Source: Polaromonas sp. CF318 (lineage in GTDB: Bacteria; Pseudomonadota; Gammaproteobacteria; Burkholderiales; Burkholderiaceae_C). Taken from it: a stretch of 64,000 bases of DNA. The notes below the pieces were generated by a model. That model did no database searches, had not been told where the DNA came from, and was given only the letters and a program-made list of their open reading frames with translations. The translations under genes were made by a program, and so were the position numbers. This document shows positions 44,087-53,155 of the stretch, one piece after another (within the stretch, counting starts at the first letter, position 1; every line of letters begins with the position of its first letter). Location of the stretch: contig NZ_AKIV01000072.1 in assembly GCF_000282655.1 (NCBI RefSeq), positions 1 through 64,000 on the forward strand, in the 5' to 3' direction.

Positions 44087-44611
44087 TCAGGCGGCGGCAG
44101 ACCCCGGCAGCGAAACAGCCTGCGCCGCATTGCGCGCGCGTATGCGCCTGACCTGCAGTGCCGCGCCAATGATGTAAAGCAGCAGCAAAACACCCGTGGC
44201 CACCTTGAGCTCGGGCGCATCGGCATTGGGCAGCAGCGGCGCGCCCAGCGGCAGGCGGGTCGAGGTCTCGGTGATCGCCGGGATCATGTGGAACACAAAG
44301 GTGATCGAATAACTGAGCGTCTCCACATAGGGCGAGGCGCGGCCCAGCACCTTGGTGGTGCCCGCGACCCAGGCAATGCCCAGCACCAGCAGGGTGATGA
44401 TGCCCAGCGCATGCGGCTTGCCGAAGCCGCCATGCTGGAAGATGCCGAAGCCCGTGAGGCAGGTCAGCACCGTGGTCCAGATATAGACCTTGCCCAGCGT
44501 GGACGCGGCGATGATTTCCTTGTCGCGAATAAAGGCGATCAGCGCCGCCGCGACGGCCACCAGGCTGATGGCGGTGTGGATCACACCGAGGTAAGTCAAA
44601 CCATAGATCAT
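44087..44611 (-). CDS. Hypothetical four-helix membrane protein
   Basis: A 174-residue protein with hydrophobic segments at about 9-27, 41-57, 68-84 and 137-152. Histidines (HTA, FQHGG, KPHALG, FHM) lie at membrane borders and could bind metal or heme. AAGGAG is seven bases before the ATG. I do not recognise the family with confidence; small DUF2306-like or heme-related membrane proteins look similar. Confidence 0.75.
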   Translation of the reverse strand: MIYGLTYLGVIHTAISLVAVAAALIAFIRDKEIIAASTLGKVYIWTTVLTCLTGFGIFQHGGFGKPHALGIITLLVLGIAWVAGTTKVLGRASPYVETLSYSITFVFHMIPAITETSTRLPLGAPLLPNADAPELKVATGVLLLLYIIGAALQVRRIRARNAAQAVSLPGSAAA

Positions 44612-44805
44612 CGGAAACTCCTTGAATCTGTGAAGGGACGATGGGGGGCTTGCACGTTGGCGTGCAGGTCAAGCAAACGCCATGCCGCGCAGATTGTGGC
44701 CCGCAGCCCCGCTTTTGCCTATGGTTTTGCCAGCCCATGCGGCCGCGGCCCGATAATCGGTAGCAAGCGCGGCCACAACTGGCCGCGCACTGACACCAAA
44801 GTACT

Positions 44806-45129
44806 ATGAAAAAAACATTCCAGCTCAAAGTCGAAGGCAAGAACCGCGAGCGCCTGCTCGAAGCCGCCAAACACGACATCCGCAAATACTTCAAACGCGA
44901 ACGCGCCAAGGCCTTGCCCAAAGGCGTGGACTTCTGGGACTTCGATTGCAAGTCAGGCTATAGCGAAGCCTCGGCGGCCGTTGTTTCGGTGGCCGACCTC
45001 ATCAAGTCCATCGACGAGATCGTCAAGGACGGCGGCGAGCAGTTCTATGTCGAGGTGCTGGCCAAGCCTGGGGTCAAGGTGGCGCGGGCGAGGAATGAGG
45101 GTGAGGATGATTTGATGGATGGCGAATAA
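44806..45129 (+). CDS. DUF6172 family protein
   Basis: A 107-residue soluble, strongly charged protein, opening KKTFQLKVEGKNRERLLEAAKHDIRKYFKRERAKALPKGVDFWDFDCK. This profile matches small proteobacterial proteins annotated DUF6172. Function unknown. The next gene starts three bases after its stop. Confidence 0.82.
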   Translation: MKKTFQLKVEGKNRERLLEAAKHDIRKYFKRERAKALPKGVDFWDFDCKSGYSEASAAVVSVADLIKSIDEIVKDGGEQFYVEVLAKPGVKVARARNEGEDDLMDGE

Positions 45130-45132
45130 GGC

Positions 45133-45603
45133 GTGCGCAGGCTCTTCGCACTTCTACTGATGGCGCTATCCATGGACATTTACGCTGGAAATTTCTTCCC
45201 GTCCGACTACAAGACTTTTCCTTTCAATGAAGGCGACCTGCTTGCCAGCCGAGGAGGCGACGGGAAATTTTCAGTGAACAAAGTACTGAAGATAGACCGC
45301 ATCGCCCTGAAGAAGGGCGAGTCCATCAACATACAAGGAAAATCTTTTGCGGCCACCGAAGACGACTACCTGCTGGTCGTCAGTTGCTCCTACGGGGCGG
45401 CGGAATTCAATACGCTTGAAGAAGCGCGTGCCGCAGCCACAAAGGGAAAATGGACTGTCAAATTGGGTCACGCACCAAATCGTTCACCCGGGGCTGCAGA
45501 GGGACAAATTCGGATTGGGCACACCGCCGTGACCGAAAGCGAGTTGGCGGGCTACAGGCAATGGCGAAGCGCATTCGACAAAGGCAATGCGGGTGTTTTT
45601 TAA
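45133..45603 (+). CDS. Hypothetical secreted protein, 156 residues
   Basis: GTG start, immediately opening a signal peptide (RRLFALLLMALSMDIYAG). The mature part is beta-like with FSVNKVLKIDRIALKKGESINIQG and DDYLLVVSCSYGAAEFNTLEEARAA. It looks less G+C-rich than neighbours. No family recognised; it follows DUF6172 by three bases and precedes a MazF-like gene by 37 bases. Confidence 0.7.
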   Translation: MRRLFALLLMALSMDIYAGNFFPSDYKTFPFNEGDLLASRGGDGKFSVNKVLKIDRIALKKGESINIQGKSFAATEDDYLLVVSCSYGAAEFNTLEEARAAATKGKWTVKLGHAPNRSPGAAEGQIRIGHTAVTESELAGYRQWRSAFDKGNAGVF

Positions 45604-45640
45604 AGCACTCTCGTCTGGCTGGTGATTGCGGCGGAGACTT

Positions 45641-46036
45641 ATGGACAGAGACCCACAAGCCCCTTTAGGCCCATTCCCCGACACCTTCAAGCAGGGCGAC
45701 ATATTCTGGATTGAACCGGACTCCTCACGCGGCTCCATCCCGGGCTCGCCGCATCCCCATGTCATCGTGCAGGACGACGTCTTTAACCGCTCCCGCATCA
45801 GTACCGTCATTGTTTGCGCGCTGACCTCCAAGCTGAGCCGTGCGACCGAGCCGGGCAATGTCTTGCTGGAGCCCGGCGAAGGCAATCTGGAAAAGCAAAG
45901 CGTGGTGGTCGTGTCGCAGCTGTCTTCGGTTTACAAGACGCGCCTCGGTGAGCACATCGGAACCTTGTCGGGTGAACGGGTTCAGCAGATACTGGCGGGG
46001 ATGCGATTTTTGCAGGTATCGTTTCTCCAGCGATAG
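45641..46036 (+). CDS. PemK/MazF family toxin-like protein
   Basis: A 131-residue protein with the family core GDIFWIEPDSSRGSIPGSPHPHVIVQDDVFN..RISTVIVCALTSKL and a C-terminal LSGERVQQILAGMRFL. PemK/MazF members are mRNA endoribonucleases. GGAG five bases before the ATG at 45641 supports this start. No antitoxin-like small gene precedes it: the upstream gene encodes a secreted protein. It may be a solitary or domesticated member, or act without a classical antitoxin. Confidence 0.82.
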   Translation: MDRDPQAPLGPFPDTFKQGDIFWIEPDSSRGSIPGSPHPHVIVQDDVFNRSRISTVIVCALTSKLSRATEPGNVLLEPGEGNLEKQSVVVVSQLSSVYKTRLGEHIGTLSGERVQQILAGMRFLQVSFLQR

Positions 46037-46098
46037 TCCGGAAGCACCATGCCGGATAGCTTCCGCCGCCCGTGTTTCGCCACCTGAAGGCCCACACC

Positions 46099-46644
46099 AT
46101 GCCAGCGCCCAGTCCCTCCACCCTCACATTGCTTGTGCTGCTTCCACTGGTCGCGTGGCGCGTCTATGCCCGCTTTCGCCGCATGGTGGGGCGCCAGCGC
46201 CTGTCGAGGATTCGCCCCTGGATCACGCTGGCGATTTTTCCCATCTTGATCGTCCTGCTTGGCTTTGCCGCGCATGAGCACTTTGACCGCCTCGGCTGGC
46301 TTGCGGGCGGCCTGGGTCTGGGCACCTGGCTCGGCACCTTCGGGCTGGGCAAGACGCGCTTCGAGCCCACGCCCCAAGGCCTGTACTACACGCCCAATGC
46401 GCACCTGGGTATCGCGTTGTCACTGCTGTTTGTTGCGCGCATTGTTTATCGCCTGGTAGAGGTTTACCTCATCGCACCGGGCATGCCCAACGGCGTCGGT
46501 GATTTCGCGCGCAGCTCGCTCACGCTGGCTGTCTTTGGCTTGCTGGCGGGCTACTACATCCGCTATGCCATCGGTCTTCTGCGCTGGCGATTTGGTGTTT
46601 TGCGGGCCAAGAGGGAGCGCGAAGCGTCGGAGCGAGATGCTTAA
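46099..46644 (+). CDS. Hypothetical membrane protein, 181 residues
   Basis: About five hydrophobic segments (5-18, 38-56, 62-78, 97-115, 130-150) with basic loops; it resembles small CcdC-like/DUF1453 membrane proteins in size and layout (FRRMVGRQRLSRIRPW), but identity is not certain. GAAGG eight bases before the ATG at 46099 favours this start over 46072. Confidence 0.72.
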   Translation: MPAPSPSTLTLLVLLPLVAWRVYARFRRMVGRQRLSRIRPWITLAIFPILIVLLGFAAHEHFDRLGWLAGGLGLGTWLGTFGLGKTRFEPTPQGLYYTPNAHLGIALSLLFVARIVYRLVEVYLIAPGMPNGVGDFARSSLTLAVFGLLAGYYIRYAIGLLRWRFGVLRAKREREASERDA

Positions 46645-46716
46645 GACTTCGCCGACTTAGTAGATTCACTCGGACATCACTTCTAAGAGTCTTCGCAATT
46701 CGTCCCCTGCAATCAA

Positions 46717-47490
46717 TCAAAGACGACTGTTAACAGCGTCAACGAAAACGCCAACATCACAAGCGTACACGCCCGCAGAGTTCGCCGAGTTCAACTCAAT
46801 GATCTTCATCTGCCCGCCAGTGATCGCAACATCGATAGTGAAAGCCTTGTTGGGCATCCAATCATCTACACAAGCTTGTGCGAATTCCTTGACGGCAGAC
46901 GGTACTTCGCCGGACACCGAGAGGTGTTCGCCGACTTTGTAGCGCGACCCAGTCACGATTACTCCATCGATAGCAAAGAGGCGGAACTCAGCCTCGATTT
47001 CGGTCAACGGAGCCATCACCACTCGGTCGCCTGGACGCAGCGTTACGTCAGGAGCATTGGAAACTCGCGCCACACCGTCGCGAAATTCTTCCAGCTCCTG
47101 CCACGTCATGACTGTGCCTGCGAAAGATTTACTGTCCAACGTTGGCCGAATGAAGAATCGATCCCAAGTGCGCGGCAACTCGGCTAGTGAAGTGCAAATA
47201 GCCGACGAGTTTAGAGCTCGGGAACCGTACATGCTCAGCATGAGTTCATAGTCCAGGTTCGCGTCGAAGTAACCAGGCTTCCATCCGCGCGCTTTCGCCA
47301 CGTTGCCAAGTCCTGTGCTGCCATAGACAAAAATCCCTTCTCCAGGAAGGTCGCTCGGTTCAGAGACGAGTTCGTGAAAAAAGGGAACCAAGCTAACCAG
47401 GCTATAGGCCGTGTCGCGGGCCTGCAGTGCTTGCTCGAAGCGACTGAGATCTGCTGGGTTGATGAGGTTCCGCTGAAGTATCCAATGCAT
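46717..47490 (-). CDS. ATP-grasp domain-containing protein (DUF4343-like)
   Basis: A 257-residue protein. The C-terminal half carries ATP-grasp-like elements: FFIRPTLDSKSFAGTVMTWQE, VVMAPLTEIEAEFRLFAIDGVIVTGSRYK and FTIDVAITGGQMKIIELNSANSAGVY, with the acidic/Asn metal ligands. Such proteins occur in phages and accessory regions and ligate carboxylates to amines. Base composition looks lower in G+C than neighbours. It starts six bases after the stop of the preceding minus-strand gene. Confidence 0.8.
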   Translation of the reverse strand: MHWILQRNLINPADLSRFEQALQARDTAYSLVSLVPFFHELVSEPSDLPGEGIFVYGSTGLGNVAKARGWKPGYFDANLDYELMLSMYGSRALNSSAICTSLAELPRTWDRFFIRPTLDSKSFAGTVMTWQELEEFRDGVARVSNAPDVTLRPGDRVVMAPLTEIEAEFRLFAIDGVIVTGSRYKVGEHLSVSGEVPSAVKEFAQACVDDWMPNKAFTIDVAITGGQMKIIELNSANSAGVYACDVGVFVDAVNSRL

Positions 47491-47496
47491 GGGTCG

Positions 47497-47928
47497 CTAA
47501 CGATGTGACGAGATGGTTGTTGCGATCGATTGTTCCTGAAATATCGGCTCGAATTTCAGTTGACGGCAATGCCCTTCGATCTGCTCAAGTACGCTGGCGC
47601 CCAGCGCGTTGGCTTTGGGCGGATGGTAGATGAGGACCCGAACCGGCCGGGAAGCGTCGATCTCCGGAAACCGCTCGCGCAACTGGCCGCTTTTCACCAC
47701 GGCGGCATAGAGGTTGAGCTTGCGGATGACGCGCCGTTTGGTCAGCCCGTCCTCAAGCGGAAGGTCTATGACCAGGAACAAGGTGGCCTGGCCCGTGGAT
47801 TTTTCGACCACCACGCGGTCAACACGGCTCAGGTCCGTGATGGAGGGCTTTGCCGTGGCGACCAGGCTGTACAACAGAAGGGCCGCGAAGGCGACGGCTT
47901 TGAAGGATGACCGGGGGCTGAGCCGCAT
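47497..47928 (-). CDS. Hypothetical exported protein, 143 residues
   Basis: A signal peptide at about 1-26 (FKAVAFAALLLYSLVATA) followed by a small domain beginning KPSITDLSRVDRVVVEKSTGQATLFLVIDLPLED. It begins five bases after the RhlE-like helicase stop, so it may be translated from the same message. No family recognised. Confidence 0.7.
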   Translation of the reverse strand: MRLSPRSSFKAVAFAALLLYSLVATAKPSITDLSRVDRVVVEKSTGQATLFLVIDLPLEDGLTKRRVIRKLNLYAAVVKSGQLRERFPEIDASRPVRVLIYHPPKANALGASVLEQIEGHCRQLKFEPIFQEQSIATTISSHR

Positions 47929-47933
47929 AAGTA

Positions 47934-49193
<1,260 letters not shown>

Positions 49194-49275
49194 GGGGTGG
49201 GTGTGGAGGAGGGTGGGGAAGGCGCGCTGCGGGCCGCGTGGGGCGGGCCGTGCAAGGCCGCCTGGAGCCCCAAGT

Positions 49276-50751
49276 TTAAGCCCGCGGGCCTTTCGCCCCG
49301 GCCGGCGCCAGAAACAGCAGCGCGCAGGCCGAGGCGCCCAGCGCGCACAGCACACAGCCCAGCACGACCCAGCGAAAGGCATTCACCAGCACTTCGGGCG
49401 CGGCCGACTGCACAGGGCCTTGCAGCGCGATGGCAAACACCACGCCCAGCAAGGCCACGGCCAGCAGGCCGGCCACACGCGCGACGGCGTTGTTGATGCC
49501 CGAGGCAATGCCGGCATGGGCGGCGGGCACGGCGTTCATGACGGTGGTGGTCAGCGGCGCGACGGCGATTGTCATGCCCAGGCCCAGCACCACCATGGCC
49601 GGGAAGAAACCAGCCCAGTAAGGCCAGCCCACGCCGGGCAGGGCCAGCAGCGCAAAACCCGCGGCGGCCACGGCCGGCCCGGCCATCAGCATGGCGCGCG
49701 CGCCAAAGCGTTCGGTGAGTTTGGCCGTGGCCGGCGACAGAAAGCCCAGCAGCAGCGAGAAGGGCAGCAGCGTGGCACCGGCGGCGGTGGCCGAGTATTT
49801 GAAGGCACCTATGAGCACAAAGGGCAAAAAGAACAGCGCGCCGCTGAGCGCGAAGTACAGCAGCAGCGTGAGCAGATTGGTGCCCACAAAGTCTCGCGAC
49901 TTGAACAGGCCCAGCGGCATCATGGGCGCGCGCGTGCGGGCCTGCACAAACACAAAAGCCAGCAGCAGCGCCGCGCCCAGCGCGATGGGACCCAGCACCT
50001 CGGCCGCCTGCCAGCCGCGCTCGGGCGCCAGCGTGAGGCCATAGGTCAGGCCGCCCAGGCCGCTTGCCACCAGCAGCACGCCGGGCCAGTCAAGCTGTTG
50101 GGGCGCGTCGGGATCGCGGCTGTCGGGCACGGCATAGAGGGCCAGCCACACGGTGGCCACGGCCATGGGCACGTTCAAAAAGAAGATGGAGCGCCACGAC
50201 ACGGCATCGACCAGCCAGCCGCCCAGCACCGGCCCGGCCGCGCCGGTGATCGCCGCCCAGGCGGCCCAGGTGCCGATCGCCTTGCCGCGCGCCTCGCCTT
50301 CAAACACATTGCCGATGATGGCCAGGCTGGCCGGCACCAGCAGCGCCGCGCCCACGCCCTGCAGGGCGCGCGCCGCGATCAGCGCCAGCGGCCCGGGCGC
50401 CAGGCCGCAGGCCACCGACGCGGCGGTAAACAGCGCGATGCCCATGATGAAGATCTTGCGCCGGCCAAAGCGGTCGCCCAGCGAGCCGCCCACCAGCACC
50501 AGTGAGCCCAGCAAAAGCAGATAGGCATTGATGACCCATTGCATTTCGGCTAGCCCGGAGGCCGAGCCGCCGGCCAGGTCGCGCTGGATGGCGGGCAGGG
50601 CGATGTTGACGACCGAGCCGTCGATAAAGGCCATGGACGAACCCAGCACCGTGGCGGCCAGCGCCAGTTTGGGATGCGCCGTTTTGCCGCAGTCGCCGGC
50701 CTGGGCGCGGATGATGCCTTCGTCACAAGGGGCGTGCGGGTTGCCGGGCAT
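49276..50751 (-). CDS. MFS transporter, DHA2 (EmrB/QacA) drug:H+ antiporter family
   Basis: A 491-residue transporter with 14 predicted membrane helices. Motifs: [22 protein letters not shown] in helix 1 (Asp), [18 protein letters not shown] loop motif A, and [39 protein letters not shown] motif C. The start is the ATG at 50751 with AGGAG five bases upstream; a longer frame beyond it is antisense to the next gene and rejected. Substrate unknown; divergent from the cyclodeaminase-like gene. Confidence 0.93.
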   Translation of the reverse strand: MPGNPHAPCDEGIIRAQAGDCGKTAHPKLALAATVLGSSMAFIDGSVVNIALPAIQRDLAGGSASGLAEMQWVINAYLLLLGSLVLVGGSLGDRFGRRKIFIMGIALFTAASVACGLAPGPLALIAARALQGVGAALLVPASLAIIGNVFEGEARGKAIGTWAAWAAITGAAGPVLGGWLVDAVSWRSIFFLNVPMAVATVWLALYAVPDSRDPDAPQQLDWPGVLLVASGLGGLTYGLTLAPERGWQAAEVLGPIALGAALLLAFVFVQARTRAPMMPLGLFKSRDFVGTNLLTLLLYFALSGALFFLPFVLIGAFKYSATAAGATLLPFSLLLGFLSPATAKLTERFGARAMLMAGPAVAAAGFALLALPGVGWPYWAGFFPAMVVLGLGMTIAVAPLTTTVMNAVPAAHAGIASGINNAVARVAGLLAVALLGVVFAIALQGPVQSAAPEVLVNAFRWVVLGCVLCALGASACALLFLAPAGAKGPRA

Positions 50752-50798
50752 GGGGTCTCCTGCGATGGACGGGTGACGCTGAGAGCGAGAGGTGGTGT

Positions 50799-50827
50799 TT
50801 GACAAATTGTCCAATAATAGATAATAT
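50799..50827 (+). promoter_or_regulatory. Strong sigma-70 promoter with palindromic operator
   Basis: TTGACA (50799-50804), 17-base spacer, TAATAT (50822-50827). The 11-base perfect palindrome GACAAATTGTC (50801-50811) overlaps the -35. The gene start codon at 50834 is at or next to the predicted transcription start, suggesting a leaderless message. No regulator gene for this operator is adjacent. Confidence 0.65.
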
Positions 50828-50833
50828 TTCCAG

Positions 50834-51877
50834 ATGCTGGACGAATCACAAACACCCGCCGCCAAACCCCATCCTGCCAGCTTTGGCCATGCCGCGCCAA
50901 ACGCCACCCTGCCGGCCGATGCGCAACTCCTGCTGCTGGACAAGCACGCGGTCGAGGCCATGCTGCTGCCCGCCGACGTGCTGGAGGCCACGCGCGAGGC
51001 CTTTGTGCTGCACAGCCGGCGAGAGGGCCGCGTGTTCTCCCTGGTGCGTGAAAGGCTGGCCACCGGCGGCGTGTTCGGCATCAAATCGGGCGACGTGGGC
51101 GCGCAGTCGCTGCTGGGCTTCAAGGCGGCCGGTTTCTGGCCCGGCAATCCCGGGCGCGGTGCCGACGCCCACCAGGCCACCATCATGCTGCTGGACCCGG
51201 CCACCGGCCGGCCGACCTGCCTGATCGACGGCAACGCCGTCACCACCGAGCGCACCGGCGCCGCCGGCGGCCTTGGCTTGCAGCTGGCGCGGCAGGACAG
51301 CCACACGGTCTGCGTTTTTGGCACTGGTGTGCAGGCCCAGGCGCAGTTGCGCTTTGCCCTGCGCCAGCTGCCCGGGCTGCGACAGGTGTTGTATGCCACG
51401 GCCGACGGCGGCCCCAAGCCGGCGTTTGAGGCGATGTTCGCCGGGCAGTGCGCCATCGCGCATGCGGCCGACGTGAATGCCGCCGTGGCCCAAAGTGATG
51501 TGCTGATCACGGCCACCACCGGCAAGGGCCCGCTGTTCGACCTGGCCGCCGTGCAACCCGGCACCCATATCAATGCGGTGGGCAGCGACACCAAGGGCAA
51601 ACGCGAGCTGCCCGAAGGCCTGCTCGCCAAAGCGCGCGTGTTTGTGGACGATGCCGCGCAGTCGCGCGGCATAGGCGAGCTGCAATGGGCGCCCGACACC
51701 GCCTGCACCGAAATCGGCGACGTGCTGTCGGGCAAGGCTGTCTTTGCGCGCGGCGCCGGCGACATCACTGTGTTCGACATGACCGGCATCGCCTTGCAAG
51801 ACCTCACGGTTGCGCGCATGCTGGAGCAGCGCGCGCGCCTTGACGGCAAGGGTCAGCGCATTGCCTGGCCCTGGTAA
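50834..51877 (+). CDS. Ornithine cyclodeaminase / mu-crystallin family protein
   Basis: A 347-residue NAD(P)-dependent enzyme. Core elements: [42 protein letters not shown], the Rossmann [18 protein letters not shown] and [14 protein letters not shown] with the catalytic Asp. The first 30 residues are poorly conserved. Members include ornithine cyclodeaminase, ketimine reductases and iminosuccinate reductase (BhcD). Cotranscription with a D-threonine-aldolase-like gene makes an amino/imino acid catabolic role likely. Confidence 0.88.
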   Translation: MLDESQTPAAKPHPASFGHAAPNATLPADAQLLLLDKHAVEAMLLPADVLEATREAFVLHSRREGRVFSLVRERLATGGVFGIKSGDVGAQSLLGFKAAGFWPGNPGRGADAHQATIMLLDPATGRPTCLIDGNAVTTERTGAAGGLGLQLARQDSHTVCVFGTGVQAQAQLRFALRQLPGLRQVLYATADGGPKPAFEAMFAGQCAIAHAADVNAAVAQSDVLITATTGKGPLFDLAAVQPGTHINAVGSDTKGKRELPEGLLAKARVFVDDAAQSRGIGELQWAPDTACTEIGDVLSGKAVFARGAGDITVFDMTGIALQDLTVARMLEQRARLDGKGQRIAWPW

Positions 51878-51916
51878 GCGACTTGACCGATTCCAATATT
51901 GCCCCCGGAGATTCCC

Positions 51917-53068
51917 TTGACCGCCACCACCACTTCCCACCCCCTGGCTGCCCTGGACACCCCCGCCGCCGTGATCGACCTGGCGCGCATGCAGCGCAAC
52001 ATTGAGCGCATGCAGCAGCGCATGAATGCGCTGGGTGTGCGCTTCAGGCCGCACGTCAAAACCAGCAAATGCACGCCGGTGGCGCGCGCGCAGCTCAGGG
52101 CTGGGGCCGAGGGCATTACCGTCTCCACGCTCAAGGAGGCCGCGCAGTTTTACGCCGACGGTTTTAACGACATCCTCTACGCGGTCGGCATGGTGCCGGC
52201 CAAGCTGCCGCAGGCGCTGGCGCTGCGCCGCCAGGGTTGTGACCTGAAAATCATCACCGACAGCGTGGCTTCGGCCGCGGCGATTGCCGCTTTCGGCCGC
52301 GAGCAGGGCGAGAAGTTCGAGGTCTGGATAGAAATCGACAGCGACGGCCACCGCTCCGGCATCAAGCCCGGCGAGGCCGCCTTGCTCGACGTGGCGCGCG
52401 TGCTGCACGAGGGCGGCATGCGGCTGGGCGGCGTGATGACGCATGCCGGCTCGAGCTACGAGCTCAACACCCCCGAGGCGCTGGCCGCCATGGCCGAGCA
52501 GGAGCGCGCCGCCTGCGTGCTGGCCGCCGAACGTGTGCGCGCAGCGGGCTTTCCGTGCACGGTGGTCAGCGTGGGCTCCACGCCCACGGCGCTGTCGGCG
52601 GCGCAGCTGGACGGCGTGACGGAGGTGCGCGCCGGTGTCTATGTGTTTTTTGACCTGGTGATGCACAACATCGGCGTCTGCACCACCGACGACATCGCGC
52701 TCAGCGTGCTGACCACGGTGATAGGCCACCAGGTGGACAAAGGCTGGGCGATTGTCGACGCCGGCTGGATGGCCATGAGCCGCGACCGCGGCACGCAAAA
52801 GCAGGCCCACGACTTCGGCTACGGCCAGGTCTGCGACGCCGAGGGCGAGGTGCTGGCCGGTTATGTGCTCAGCGGCGCCAACCAGGAGCACGGCATCCTC
52901 TCGCGCGAAGGCGCGCCCGACACCGACATCGCCGCGCGCTTCCCGGTCGGCACGCAGCTGCGCATACTGCCCAACCACGCCTGCGCCACCGGCGCGCAGC
53001 ACCCTGAATACCATGCGCTGGCCGAGAACGGCGAGGTGGCGACCTGGCGCCGGCTTTACGGCTGGTAA
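51917..53068 (+). CDS. D-threonine aldolase / D-3-hydroxyaspartate aldolase-like PLP enzyme
   Basis: A 383-residue alanine-racemase-fold enzyme. PLP lysine in FRPHVKTSKC, VWIEIDSDGHRSGI, VSVGSTPTA, and the metal-binding PNHACATGAQHPEYH near the end match the DTA/DSD1 family. The start is TTG at 51917, six bases after GGAG; other in-frame starts lack such a site. With the preceding cyclodeaminase-like gene it recalls bhcC-bhcD of the beta-hydroxyaspartate route, though bhcA and bhcB partners are not seen. Confidence 0.88.
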   Translation: MTATTTSHPLAALDTPAAVIDLARMQRNIERMQQRMNALGVRFRPHVKTSKCTPVARAQLRAGAEGITVSTLKEAAQFYADGFNDILYAVGMVPAKLPQALALRRQGCDLKIITDSVASAAAIAAFGREQGEKFEVWIEIDSDGHRSGIKPGEAALLDVARVLHEGGMRLGGVMTHAGSSYELNTPEALAAMAEQERAACVLAAERVRAAGFPCTVVSVGSTPTALSAAQLDGVTEVRAGVYVFFDLVMHNIGVCTTDDIALSVLTTVIGHQVDKGWAIVDAGWMAMSRDRGTQKQAHDFGYGQVCDAEGEVLAGYVLSGANQEHGILSREGAPDTDIAARFPVGTQLRILPNHACATGAQHPEYHALAENGEVATWRRLYGW

Positions 53069-53155
53069 CGCGCGCCCAAGCTGCAAACAGCCGGGTAATC
53101 AGTCATCATGGCGGCCTGGGCGCTGCGCGGCAGGGCCTGCCGACCGGAGTTTTTG

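Noticed and set aside
50752..51849. N-terminal extension of the DHA2 transporter to an 857-residue protein
   Set aside because: The extension is antisense to the cyclodeaminase-like gene; ATG at 50751 has AGGAG and begins family sequence.
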